Shown: in pieces, positions 1-10,050 of the stretch | How the letters are laid out: every line of letters starts with the position of its first letter | Position numbering within the stretch: the first letter of the stretch is position 1 | Assembly: GCA_018401435.1 (NCBI GenBank) | Contig: JAGYJW010000001.1 | Coordinates: 62,001-126,000, forward strand | DNA length: 64,000 bases | Direction: 5' to 3' | DNA from: Deltaproteobacteria bacterium | GTDB lineage: Bacteria; Myxococcota_A; UBA796; UBA2385 | Translations under genes and position numbers: made by a program | Notes under the pieces: generated by a model | Database searches by the model: none | Seen by the model: the letters and a program-made list of their open reading frames with translations, nothing else | What the model was told of the DNA's origin: nothing

Positions 1-952
1 TCGCCGATGCAGCGCGCCCGCATTGCCTTGGCGGCGATGGGGGATCCCCGACACCGCCAGCATCATGAGGTTCTGGATGGTGACGAAGCCAGCATCCACC
101 GAGACGCACTGGACCATGGCACGTCCATAGGCTCGAATCAGCTCCCGGACGAAGCCCTCGAACATCGGCGCTTCGCCGCGATGCGCCGGGATGACCACTG
201 ATGCGGCCACCTTGGCGGCAGGCGACGTGCACGGCTCGGAGGGCCTTGACCAGGTGACCTTCCCCGTCGGCCCGGGTCCATGTCCGGCAGCTGAGGTTTC
301 CGCTTGGCATCGGTGACCTTCGTCGCGGCGCCGAGCGCCTCGAGGCGGTCCGACGCGGGACGGCAATGCCGGTGGACTCCGGGTGCTTGAGCTCGCGGTC
401 CGCGCCCAGGCACTTGTCGATACCTGAGATGCCGATCGCAGGGTCCACCTGCATGCGCTTGCTCAGCCGCTCCTGACTTGGTCCACGAGGACCGAGTCAG
501 CCGCGGGGCTCAGCCGCCGGACCGTGTACAACGTCGTGTCCGTGGGCGAGCCGCGCCCGAAGCCCGGCCGACCGCCAGCTTCATGCCCAGGCGCTCGACA
601 TCGCGCGCGTGCGGAGCCAACGGTCGGCCCAACACAAAGGTTGGAGCCCACCAGCTTGTGAACCCCGCGGGCTTGCGGGGTCCTGACGGTTGCCCACCGC
701 TCGGGCGTGTTATCCCGCAGGAAGCGGGCGAGGGATTCAGGGTTCTTCTCTCAACGTCCTCCTGCTCGTGGTCTTCGGGCCGGCGGGTGGTGTTTGCTCA
801 CCCAAGCTCTTCCTTCTCTCCGGCGGTGAATCTCTCGGATGAGGCAACCCCTGCCGCGATCAGCCGCAAAAAGCACGCCCAGCCCGAGCGGCGGGACCTC
901 GACGGCTACGAGCTGGTTGGCGGTGGGCCGGAGGGACTACTGAGCAAGCCTG
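1..952 (-). mobile_element. ISAs1-like insertion sequence, degenerate copy 1 (cut by window edge)
   Basis: On the minus strand this stretch is a diverged copy of the element at 37421-39045. The two share the same outer end (a 13-bp match at 940-952 and 37421-37433) and then stay recognisably alike inwards, position 1 here corresponding to about 38460 there. Fragments of a DDE transposase can be read, but no frame stays open: the transposase start region near 740-757, the N-terminal part and the central Asp region are in different frames. The 3' half lies beyond the left edge. Copy 1 is about 85 bp shorter over the shared part, from internal deletions. It is inactive; the ISAs1 assignment rests on the better-preserved copy 2. 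Confidence 0.75.
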
Positions 953-960
953 ACTCTCAA

Positions 961-1277
961 AAAAGGTGCCAGGTGTCGCATGTTGCAGGTCATGCCCGTG
1001 CCTGGCCGGGTGGGCGGTGCTTCGGCGCAGAAGAGGCCTATGATCGGCATGCTGGCCGTTGCGGTCCCACTGGGGCCGTGGACCCGCGGTCGCAGGGCCG
1101 GGCGGCGCCGATGGGGGCCGCTCTGCTTCCTTGGTCGGACCCCCATCGGGGCAGACGGCCCATGGCGCGGCGCGTTGAGGCGAAGGATGAAGCCCGCGCA
1201 GTGCCGCTCGGAAGCGTCAACATGCGACACCTGGCACCTTTTACGGAACCGTCAACATGCGACACCTGGCACCTTTT
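961..1277. repeat. MITE/REP-like element bounded by a 25-bp repeat in three copies
   Basis: A 25-bp sequence containing GACACCTGGCACCTTTT occurs exactly at 1218-1242 and 1253-1277 on the plus strand, and as a perfect inverted copy at 961-985. The direct copies start 35 bp apart. The inverted copy begins 9 bp after the ISAs1-like fragment ends. The 232 bp between the inverted and first direct copy hold a stem-loop but no convincing gene. Terminal inverted repeats with no coding capacity suit a small non-autonomous element. GGTGCC/GGCACC-type ends recall repeats associated with REP/Y1 transposases, but that link is from memory and unproven. This also fills most of the gene-free stretch 953-1291. 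Confidence 0.6.
1108..1149. other. Perfect 10-bp stem-loop inside the repeat element
   Basis: CCGATGGGGG at 1108-1117 pairs exactly with CCCCCATCGG at 1140-1149 across a 22-nt loop. It lies near the middle of the 317-bp repeat-bounded element. No T-run follows it, so it does not look like an intrinsic terminator. It is more likely a structural part of the element. Confidence 0.5.
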
Positions 1278-1291
1278 CCTTTTCACTTTTG

Positions 1292-2176
1292 TTAGCGCCC
1301 CGCCCACACCCAGGCCGCCACACCCTCGCTGACATAGCCGTGGGCGGCCACCACGCTGTCGCGTTCGGCGGCGCTGGTGGTGTAGAAGTGGTTGGACGCG
1401 GCGCTGCTGAAGAGCCGGTAGAGGGGGACCGCGCCGCAGCGCTCGCTGGTGGCCACCCAACCCAAGACCAGCTCGGGGGCCACGCCCAGCTCGCAGCTGG
1501 CGGAGAGGGTCAGGAAGCGCCGGCCGCCTCCCTTGTCGCAGCGGTAGAGGGGGGCCAGGCCGGCGGTCTCCTCGCTGTAGACGAAGAAGTAGTCGCCGTT
1601 CTCGACGGATTGGCCCAAGCCTGCGGCCTCGCCGCTATCGGTGCCATAGACGTGGCCCAAGGCGCCATAGCTGCGGTAGATGTTGCGGCGGCAGCCGGCC
1701 AGCGCCCCCTCGTCGCAGGCGCCGTCGCAGTTGTCGTCGATGGCGTTGCAGGACTCCACCGGGGTCACGCAGGTGGGTGCGCAGATATCGGTACAGACCG
1801 CCGACCCGGTGCTGCCGCAGCTGGTGGTGCAGGCGCCGCCCGTCACGCAGGTGGAGGCCTGCTCACAGCCATTGGCCAGGGCGCCATCACAATCCCCCCA
1901 ACCCTCCTCACAGATATCCAGGACACAGAAGCTGTCTTCACAGGCCGCGCCCGCGTTGGGCACGACGCAGGTGCGGCCGCAGCCGCCGCAGTTGTTGGGG
2001 TCGGTGCGCAGGTCTACGCAGGCCCCGTCGCATTGGTCCCGGGGGCAATCCAGGCTGGTATCTTCGGCCTCGCCGGCAAAGGGCCCGTCGGCGTCGGCGC
2101 TGTCGGTGGATTGGGGCAGCAGCCGGGATCCGCAAGACAGCAGGACGAGGGGCAGAGCGGGCAGCAGGCGGGTCAT
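1292..2176 (-). CDS. Cys-rich lipoprotein with C-terminal DUF5648 domain
   Basis: The 294-residue protein starts with a short lipoprotein signal (LVLLSC lipobox), so it is probably anchored in the outer membrane or surface-exposed. Residues about 45-180 are rich in paired cysteines with MopE-like DNCDGACDEG-type segments. The last ~120 residues end in NHFYTTS and a GVAAWVWAG-type finish, typical of DUF5648, a small domain repeated in secreted bacterial proteins. The ATG overlaps the stop of the DUF1552 gene by 4 bp (ATGA), making it the last gene of a three-gene operon. The frame stays open far upstream, but that extension lies inside the DUF1552 gene and is a shadow. Substrate and role are unknown. 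Confidence 0.8.
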   Translation of the reverse strand: MTRLLPALPLVLLSCGSRLLPQSTDSADADGPFAGEAEDTSLDCPRDQCDGACVDLRTDPNNCGGCGRTCVVPNAGAACEDSFCVLDICEEGWGDCDGALANGCEQASTCVTGGACTTSCGSTGSAVCTDICAPTCVTPVESCNAIDDNCDGACDEGALAGCRRNIYRSYGALGHVYGTDSGEAAGLGQSVENGDYFFVYSEETAGLAPLYRCDKGGGRRFLTLSASCELGVAPELVLGWVATSERCGAVPLYRLFSSAASNHFYTTSAAERDSVVAAHGYVSEGVAAWVWAGR

Positions 2177-3534
2177 ACCAGCAATTCGCCAAAGTCGTCC
2201 GAGGTCTCGGCCCCATTGAAGCCATAGCTGTCCACATGCAAGCCGAGAGCCCGCAGCAGGGTCACGTGCACCTTGCTCAGGTTGCCTTCGGGCTCGCGAA
2301 CATGAAAGCCGGGGTTCAACGCGCCATTGGCGCGACCGGCCAGCAGCACGGGCGTCTCGCGGTTGCTGTGCTGCCAGCCCTCGCCATACTCCGAGGTGGC
2401 CAGCACCAGCGCCCGGTCCAGCAGGCTGGCGCCAGTGGGGTCCACGTGGCCGGCCAGGCTGTCCAAGAAGACGCCCAGGCACTCCATCTGGCGCTGGGTG
2501 ATGTTGTAGACCGACTGCCAGGCGCCGCTGTGGCAGACCGTGTGCATATCGGAGTTCACGCCCACCTCTGAGAAGATGTGGGTGGTGGCCGGCGAGGTCA
2601 GCATCAAGCTGAAGACACGGGTGATATTGCAGGCCAGGCCCAGGGCGAGCAGCTCGGACAGGGTGGCGGTCTGGGTGAGCAGGTCGCCGCTGCTGCTGGG
2701 GGCACCGGGGGCCGTGCAAGCGATGTCGCCCAGGTCCAGTCGGCGGCGCACCTCGTAGATATGCTCCATATGGGCGTCGATGCGCAGGGCATCTGCCGCG
2801 CCCAGTCGCCGCTTCAGGTCGCTGGCGTCATCCAGCACGGCGTCCAGCAGCGCCGACCGCCGGTCCAGTGCGCCGTCTCCACCCGTGATCTGCCCAAAGA
2901 GCACGTCGTAGAGCCGCCCCGGGTCTTGGATGGGCGGGTTGATGGCGTCGGGCCCATTGTAGGAGATGGCGTTCCAGTGCCCATAGTCGTGGAAGCGCGC
3001 CGTGCTGACGCCCAGCTCCAAGCTGCGGTATCGGCTGGGATAGCTTTCGTAGAATCGGCTGTCCCTTGCGACGACCTGGTCCAGGGTCGGGCGCAGGGCG
3101 GTCAAGGTGTGGCTGGGGTGGTCAAAACCCTCGCTGCGGGGGCGGTCCGAGGTCAGCCCCACCATGAAGCCGCGCATATGGCCATCGCTCTGGCCGGCGG
3201 GGCTGTCGGGCACGGTGGTCTTGGGCTCCAGGCCGGTGATCACGCTGTAGGGGTGGTCCAGCAGGGGGGCCAGCAGGGGGGTGGGCACAAAGCCCTGGCC
3301 GGTGGTGCCCGGGGTCCAGTGGTCGGCCCCGCCGGCTTGGGTGCTGCCGTGGCCGGCGTGCCAAGGCAGCCCGTTGGCCCAGAAGAACAGGCCGAAGATG
3401 GGCCCCAGACCCGATTCATCGGCGCGGGCGTCCCCGGTGAGCATGCACTCGAGGGTGGGAAGGGCCAGGGCGACGGGCACCCCTCGGGCCATGCCACGCA
3501 GCACGGCGCGGCGAGACAGCAGGGGGCGCTTCAT
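2173..3534 (-). CDS. DUF1552 family exported protein
   Basis: 453 residues. The N-terminus SRRAVLRGMARG followed by an Ala/Leu-rich stretch resembles a twin-arginine export signal. The body matches DUF1552 (PF07586), a family seen mainly in Planctomycetota and Myxococcota that is usually encoded next to DUF1592-type haem proteins, as here. Typical segments include FFWANGLPW near residue 50, the DQVVARDS region, and LATSEYGEGWQHSNRETPV near residue 375. Its ATG overlaps the stop of the upstream DUF1592 gene (ATGA at 3531-3534), and its own stop overlaps the downstream lipoprotein start. The biochemical activity of the family is not established; co-export and joint action with the DUF1592 protein is an inference from the conserved pairing. 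Confidence 0.88.
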   Translation of the reverse strand: MKRPLLSRRAVLRGMARGVPVALALPTLECMLTGDARADESGLGPIFGLFFWANGLPWHAGHGSTQAGGADHWTPGTTGQGFVPTPLLAPLLDHPYSVITGLEPKTTVPDSPAGQSDGHMRGFMVGLTSDRPRSEGFDHPSHTLTALRPTLDQVVARDSRFYESYPSRYRSLELGVSTARFHDYGHWNAISYNGPDAINPPIQDPGRLYDVLFGQITGGDGALDRRSALLDAVLDDASDLKRRLGAADALRIDAHMEHIYEVRRRLDLGDIACTAPGAPSSSGDLLTQTATLSELLALGLACNITRVFSLMLTSPATTHIFSEVGVNSDMHTVCHSGAWQSVYNITQRQMECLGVFLDSLAGHVDPTGASLLDRALVLATSEYGEGWQHSNRETPVLLAGRANGALNPGFHVREPEGNLSKVHVTLLRALGLHVDSYGFNGAETSDDFGELLV

Positions 3535-5153
3535 GGGGCATCCTCGGGGGCGGCGACCACCCGGAAGCTCTCGTGGGTGACCAAAGCAAGCAGCAAGGCG
3601 CGGAATCGGTAGCCCGAGTCTTCGAATGCCGCGCTCAGCTGCTCCAGGCTGGCCCGGTCCTCGGCCTGATCCAGGCGGCCATGGCCATGGCGAAAGAGCT
3701 GCTTGACCATGCAGGGGCCCACCCGGGGGTCGGTGGCCAGCAGATCCCCCAGCGCGCCCGATCCGCTGAGGGGCACGCCACTGAGATCGCCGCTGCTGTC
3801 GACGGGCTGCCCATTCTCGAGGTCTCGCCAGGCACCCGTCGGATCGAAGTGCTCAAAGAGAAAGCCCGGCGGGTCCATCAGGGCGTGGCAGCCCGCGCAG
3901 GCGGGGTCTTCGCGGTGCTGATCCAGGCGTTCGCGCAGGGTGGTGGCCTCGCCGGATTCCGAGCTGAGGTCGAGGTTCACGCTGTCGGGCGGGGGCGGAA
4001 CCACGGCGCAGAGCACCCGTTCGAGGATATATTTGCCCCGCAAGGTGGGCGAGGTGTCGATGGCGTGGGCGTTCATGGTGAGGAAGGCGCCCAGGCCCAG
4101 GATGCCGGCGCGCTCGCTGTCGGGAGGCAGGTCCACCGGCACGAAGGTGATGGGGGACACGCCGTCGACCCGCAGGCCATAGTGCAAGGCCAGCTCGCTG
4201 TTCACAAATGCGCGGCGCTCGCTGAAGATGGCGCGCACATCGGAGTCCTGGCGGTTGACCTTCTCGTCCACCAGCAGCAGCACCTCGTCGCGCATGGCCC
4301 CGCGCAGGGTCTCGGTGAAGCGCGGATAGGTGGCGGCGTCGGGGGCGGCCCGGTCCAGGCGGGACAGGTCCAGGTATTGGGCGAAGAAGGCCTCGATGGC
4401 GTCGCGGCTGCGCTCATCGTCCAGCAGGCGGCGGGCCTGCTCGGCCAGGCCCTCGGTGGTGGAGAGGCGTCCGGCCTCGGCCGCGTCCAGTAGAATGGCG
4501 TCAGGGCCGGTGTTCCAGAGCAAGAAGGACAGGCGGCTGGCCAGCTCGAAGTCGTTGAGTTGGCGCAGACTCGGGTCGTCGGGCAAGGGGCTGCCCAGCT
4601 CCACCCGGTAGAGCACATAAGGCGACTGCAAGATGCCGGCGGTTGCGGCCTGGAGCCCCAGCCAGGGGTCGCCCTCTGCCAGGGTGCTGCCCACGGCCAA
4701 CCAGCGGGCGCGCTCGGTGTCGGTGAGGGGGCGGCGGTAGGCCTGGCGTCCGAAGCGGGCGAGGTAGTCGGCCACACAGGCATCCTGCATGGACGCCGGG
4801 CTGCATCCCACCAGCTCTCGGCGCTGCACCGGGTCGGCAAAGACCGCGTCGGTGATGGCGGTGGCGGCCTCTTCGAGCAGCTGCACGCCCTGTTCGCTCA
4901 GGGGCTCGGTGGACGCGCCCACCGTGGCGAAGAGGTAGGGGTAGGTGTCCTCTTGCAGGGCGACCGGCACGACCGCGCCAAAGAGGTCGTCGAGGACGTT
5001 GCGGTACTGGCGGGTGGTGAGCCGGGCGAAAGCGGCGGGGGCGTGGCCGATCTCGCCCTGGGGATGCGCCTGGGCCCGGTCCCCGTCTTGGGCCTGGCCC
5101 GCGAAGGGCCTGCTGCAGGCAGCGAGGAGCAGCAGCGGCAGCAGGCGGGACAT
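3531..5153 (-). CDS. DUF1587/1595/1592/1588/1585 multidomain lipoprotein with CxxCH haem site
   Basis: 540 residues with a lipoprotein signal (LLLLAAC). Domains in order: DUF1587 (LTTRQYRNVLDDLFG, about 42-57), DUF1595, DUF1592 (FELASRLSFLLWNTGPDA, about 218-236), DUF1588 (ERAGILGLGAFLTMNAHA, about 345-363, then LRGKYILERVLC), a CAGCH motif near residue 420 that would bind c-type haem, and DUF1585 at the C-terminus (RFRALLLALVTHESFR). This architecture is the usual partner of DUF1552. It leads the operon: a TAGACT box lies 29 bp upstream, and the start follows GAGG plus a C5 spacer. A redox role at the cell surface is plausible from the haem site but not shown. Confidence 0.9.
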   Translation of the reverse strand: MSRLLPLLLLAACSRPFAGQAQDGDRAQAHPQGEIGHAPAAFARLTTRQYRNVLDDLFGAVVPVALQEDTYPYLFATVGASTEPLSEQGVQLLEEAATAITDAVFADPVQRRELVGCSPASMQDACVADYLARFGRQAYRRPLTDTERARWLAVGSTLAEGDPWLGLQAATAGILQSPYVLYRVELGSPLPDDPSLRQLNDFELASRLSFLLWNTGPDAILLDAAEAGRLSTTEGLAEQARRLLDDERSRDAIEAFFAQYLDLSRLDRAAPDAATYPRFTETLRGAMRDEVLLLVDEKVNRQDSDVRAIFSERRAFVNSELALHYGLRVDGVSPITFVPVDLPPDSERAGILGLGAFLTMNAHAIDTSPTLRGKYILERVLCAVVPPPPDSVNLDLSSESGEATTLRERLDQHREDPACAGCHALMDPPGFLFEHFDPTGAWRDLENGQPVDSSGDLSGVPLSGSGALGDLLATDPRVGPCMVKQLFRHGHGRLDQAEDRASLEQLSAAFEDSGYRFRALLLALVTHESFRVVAAPEDAP

Positions 5154-5181
5154 GGGGGCCTCGGGTGGGGCAGAGGAGAGC

Positions 5182-5190
5182 AGTCTATCC
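5182..5190 (-). promoter_or_regulatory. Candidate -10 box for the DUF1592 operon
   Basis: On the minus strand this reads GGATAGACT, with the TAGACT hexamer about 29 bp upstream of the start codon. The same hexamer class (TAGNCT) precedes several other first genes in this window. No -35 element is evident. Confidence 0.4.
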
Positions 5191-5280
5191 GAGCATGGCC
5201 CCCTCCTGGGGTCAATGGCGGGTCGGTGTCATCGGCCAAGGGAGGGGCGCGTGGCCGCCCCGCCGGGCTACCTCTAAACG

Positions 5281-6033
5281 ATGCTGCCCCGCCTTGCCCG
5301 CGCCCTGTCGCCCCTGGCCATCTGGGCCCTGGGTGGGCTCTGGTGGCTGCTGCTGCCGGTTCGCCGCAACCTGGCCCGGCAGAACTTGCACGCGGCCCTG
5401 CCCGGCCTGCCCCCGTCCACCCTGCGGCGGGCGGTGGGCAGCGTGGCCTGGGGCTATGTCGAGGCCCTGCTGGGCGTGGAGGCCGAGGAGGAGGGCTCGC
5501 TTCCACGGGGGCCCGCGCTGGCGCTGTCGGGGCATGGGGGCGCCTGGGACCTGGCGCTGATGTCTTTTGGGCGGCGCCACCCGGTCAGCCTCTACGTCAA
5601 GCAGCCCAGCAACCCCCTGGCTGCCTGGGCCCTCGCGCGGCTGCGGCGCCGCTCTCCCCTCCAGCTCCTGGATCCCGCCCAAGGGCTGGAGGCGGGGCGC
5701 CGGGCGCTGGATGCCGGCCGCATCCTCATCCTGGTTCAGGATCAGCGGCTGAATGGCGGGCAGCCGGCGCCCTTCTTCGGGCGACCGGCCTGGACCAGCC
5801 TGGCCTTTGGCCGCCTGGCGGCCGAGCGATCCCTGCCCTGCATCGGCCTGTGGCCCCATCGCCGGAGGGATGGTAGCCACGGGATTGAAGTGCAGGTGCT
5901 TGTTTTCGATGAGGCATGCTGGGCCGATCCCCTCGCCATGACCGCCGCCAGCCAGGCCTGGGTGGAGGCCCGCGTGCGCGCCCACCCCGACGGCTGGTGG
6001 TGGCTGCACGACCGGTGGAAGCCGCCGCGATAA
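5281..6033 (+). CDS. LpxL/HtrB-type lysophospholipid acyltransferase
   Basis: 250 residues, somewhat shorter than the usual ~300 for LpxL/LpxM. Members transfer an acyl chain from acyl-ACP to lipid A precursors or related lipids at the inner membrane. The family His-x4-Asp catalytic motif is present as HGGAWD (H85, D90). It is followed by DQRLNGGQPAPFFG (about 154-167) and the C-terminal WWWLHDRWKPP. An N-terminal hydrophobic segment (about 9-26) gives membrane anchoring. The gene is divergent from the DUF1592 operon with a 127-bp gap, and the next gene follows after 23 bp. Whether it makes lipid A or another acylated lipid cannot be told. Confidence 0.85.
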   Translation: MLPRLARALSPLAIWALGGLWWLLLPVRRNLARQNLHAALPGLPPSTLRRAVGSVAWGYVEALLGVEAEEEGSLPRGPALALSGHGGAWDLALMSFGRRHPVSLYVKQPSNPLAAWALARLRRRSPLQLLDPAQGLEAGRRALDAGRILILVQDQRLNGGQPAPFFGRPAWTSLAFGRLAAERSLPCIGLWPHRRRDGSHGIEVQVLVFDEACWADPLAMTAASQAWVEARVRAHPDGWWWLHDRWKPPR

Positions 6034-6056
6034 GGCCGCCGCCTCCTGGAGCCCCC

Positions 6057-6737
6057 ATGCCCCTGTCCCCCGGCGTCCACCTGCTGGCCCCCACCGTGGC
6101 CATTCACGTCTTCGAGGCCGCCCAAGCGGGGCCCACCGCCCTCATCCAGGCCGGCATCCACGGCGACGAGGTGGCCGGCGTGCACGCGCTGCAAGAGCTG
6201 CTGGAGGCGGGGCTGCGCCCGGCCCGCGGTCGGCTGCTGGTGGTGCCGGTGATGAACCCGGCAGCCTACCGGGCACGGCAGCGGGCGGCGCCGGGGGGCC
6301 TGGACCTCAACCGCTGCTTTCCCGGCGACGCGGCGGCCCCCGAGGTGGAGCGCCGGCTGGCGGCGCGCTTCATGGCCCTGGTGCTGGACGAGGCCCCCGC
6401 CCTGGTGGCCACCCTGCACGAGAGCCACAAGCGCTATGACCCGGCGGTGAACCCCAGCTTTGGCCAGACCCTGGTCTATGGCGTCAAGCCCTGCCCGCCC
6501 GCCTTGCAGGCGGTGGTGGGGCGCCTCAACGAGGAGCTTGCCGAAGCCAACGAGCGTTGGGCCACCCACTTCTACCCGGTGGCCACCTCCTCCACCGAGG
6601 TCATCGTCGAAGCCACGGGCGCCTTGGGCACCTGCGTCGAGACCTGGATGGGCTTTCCCGAGGCCCGGCGGGTGGCCATGCACCGACGGGTGGTCGAGCT
6701 GCTGCTGGAGGCGGTCGGCGTGGGCGTCGCCCGCTGA
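6057..6737 (+). CDS. Succinylglutamate desuccinylase/aspartoacylase-type zinc carboxypeptidase-fold hydrolase
   Basis: 226 residues. The zinc-binding HxxE of the M14/AstE-ASPA family is visible as HGDE (H35, E38), followed by the substrate-binding LDLNRCFPG (82-90) and the third ligand H121 in TLHESHK. The probable catalytic glutamate is in EVIVEATG near residue 182. Members deacylate N-acyl amino acids or related amides. The start is set by a GGAGCCCCC spacer immediately before the ATG; the frame is open further upstream but runs into the acyltransferase gene. It follows the acyltransferase closely and is probably co-transcribed. The substrate is unknown. Confidence 0.8.
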   Translation: MPLSPGVHLLAPTVAIHVFEAAQAGPTALIQAGIHGDEVAGVHALQELLEAGLRPARGRLLVVPVMNPAAYRARQRAAPGGLDLNRCFPGDAAAPEVERRLAARFMALVLDEAPALVATLHESHKRYDPAVNPSFGQTLVYGVKPCPPALQAVVGRLNEELAEANERWATHFYPVATSSTEVIVEATGALGTCVETWMGFPEARRVAMHRRVVELLLEAVGVGVAR

Positions 6738-6752
6738 ATCGGGACCGGGCCC

Positions 6753-9275
<2,523 letters not shown>

Positions 9276-9306
9276 GGGACCCCGGCGGAGGGCGGTGGGC
9301 CGGTGC

Positions 9307-9315
9307 AGTGTATCC
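9307..9315 (-). promoter_or_regulatory. Candidate -10 box for the MopE/FG-GAP lipoprotein
   Basis: Reads GGATACACT on the minus strand, about 32 bp upstream of the start. It is the TAcaCT variant of the TAGNCT boxes seen elsewhere in the window. Confidence 0.33.
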
Positions 9316-9378
9316 GGTCTGCGGCCCTTCCGAGGGTGCTTGGGTGATAGGTCGGCCTCCCACCCCCGAGGAGCATCC

Positions 9379-10038
9379 ATGAGCCACCCCGCTGGCAGCG
9401 ACCCCGACATCCTCAACGAAGATGTGCGCCTTTACCTTGAGGATCTCGGTGGGCTGCCCGATCCCCTGATCCGGCGCCTCGAGGACCACGCCGCCAGCCG
9501 CGGCTTCCCCCTGGTGGGCCGGGCCTCGGGGCGCTGGCTGGAGCTGCTGTCCTGCATGGTGGGCGCGCGGCGCGTCTTCGAGCTGGGCAGCGGCTGGGGC
9601 TACTCGGCTTGGTGGTTCGCCCGCGCGGTGGGCGAAGACGGCCTGGTGCTGGGCACAGAGCGGGATCCGGTGGAGATCGAGACCCACACCGCACTCTTTG
9701 CGGGTCACCCCTATGCCGGGCGCATTCAGATCCGCGCCGGGGACGCCCTGGACCTGCTGGATGCCGAAGACGGGCTCTTTGACGTGATCTTTCTCGACCT
9801 GGACAAGGAGGACTACCCCGCCGCCCTGGCGCGGGCGGTGCCCCGGATCCGGCCCGGCGGCCTGCTGCTGGCCGACAACGCGCTGTGGGGCGGGCGGGTG
9901 GTGCAGGAGCCGCCGCCCGAGGACCGCGCCACCCACCAGCTTCGGGTCTTCAACCGGCTGCTGCACGACGATCCCCGGCTGCTGACCAGCATCCTGCCCA
10001 GCTGCGACGGGCTGGCGGTGGCGCTGAAGCGGGGCTGA
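9379..10038 (+). CDS. Class I SAM-dependent O-methyltransferase (CCoAOMT/family 3 type)
   Basis: 219 residues. The SAM-binding motif I is VFELGSGWGYSAWWFA (about 64-79), an acidic residue follows in GTERDP, and the metal/SAM-binding DVIFLDLDKEDYP lies near residues 135-147. GGLLLADNALWGG (about 159-171) is the usual family 3 segment for catechol or similar substrates. The bacterial members methylate catechols, flavonoids or other hydroxylated small molecules with a divalent metal. The start follows GGAG plus a 5-nt spacer. It stands alone, divergent from the FG-GAP lipoprotein and convergent with the OPT gene (12-bp gap). The natural substrate is unknown. Confidence 0.87.
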   Translation: MSHPAGSDPDILNEDVRLYLEDLGGLPDPLIRRLEDHAASRGFPLVGRASGRWLELLSCMVGARRVFELGSGWGYSAWWFARAVGEDGLVLGTERDPVEIETHTALFAGHPYAGRIQIRAGDALDLLDAEDGLFDVIFLDLDKEDYPAALARAVPRIRPGGLLLADNALWGGRVVQEPPPEDRATHQLRVFNRLLHDDPRLLTSILPSCDGLAVALKRG

Positions 10039-10050
10039 GCCCCGCGGGCC

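Noticed and set aside
1108..1149. Intrinsic terminator
   Set aside because: The stem is perfect but no T-run follows on either strand, and no gene ends just before it.
1218..1277. Tandem 25-bp repeats as a CRISPR array
   Set aside because: Only two direct units with a 10-bp spacing and an inverted third; no spacers of constant length and no cas genes.
478..1332. 284-codon plus-strand frame across the left end
   Set aside because: Runs through the inverted IS copy and the repeat element; its residues repeat the shadow frames of copy 2.
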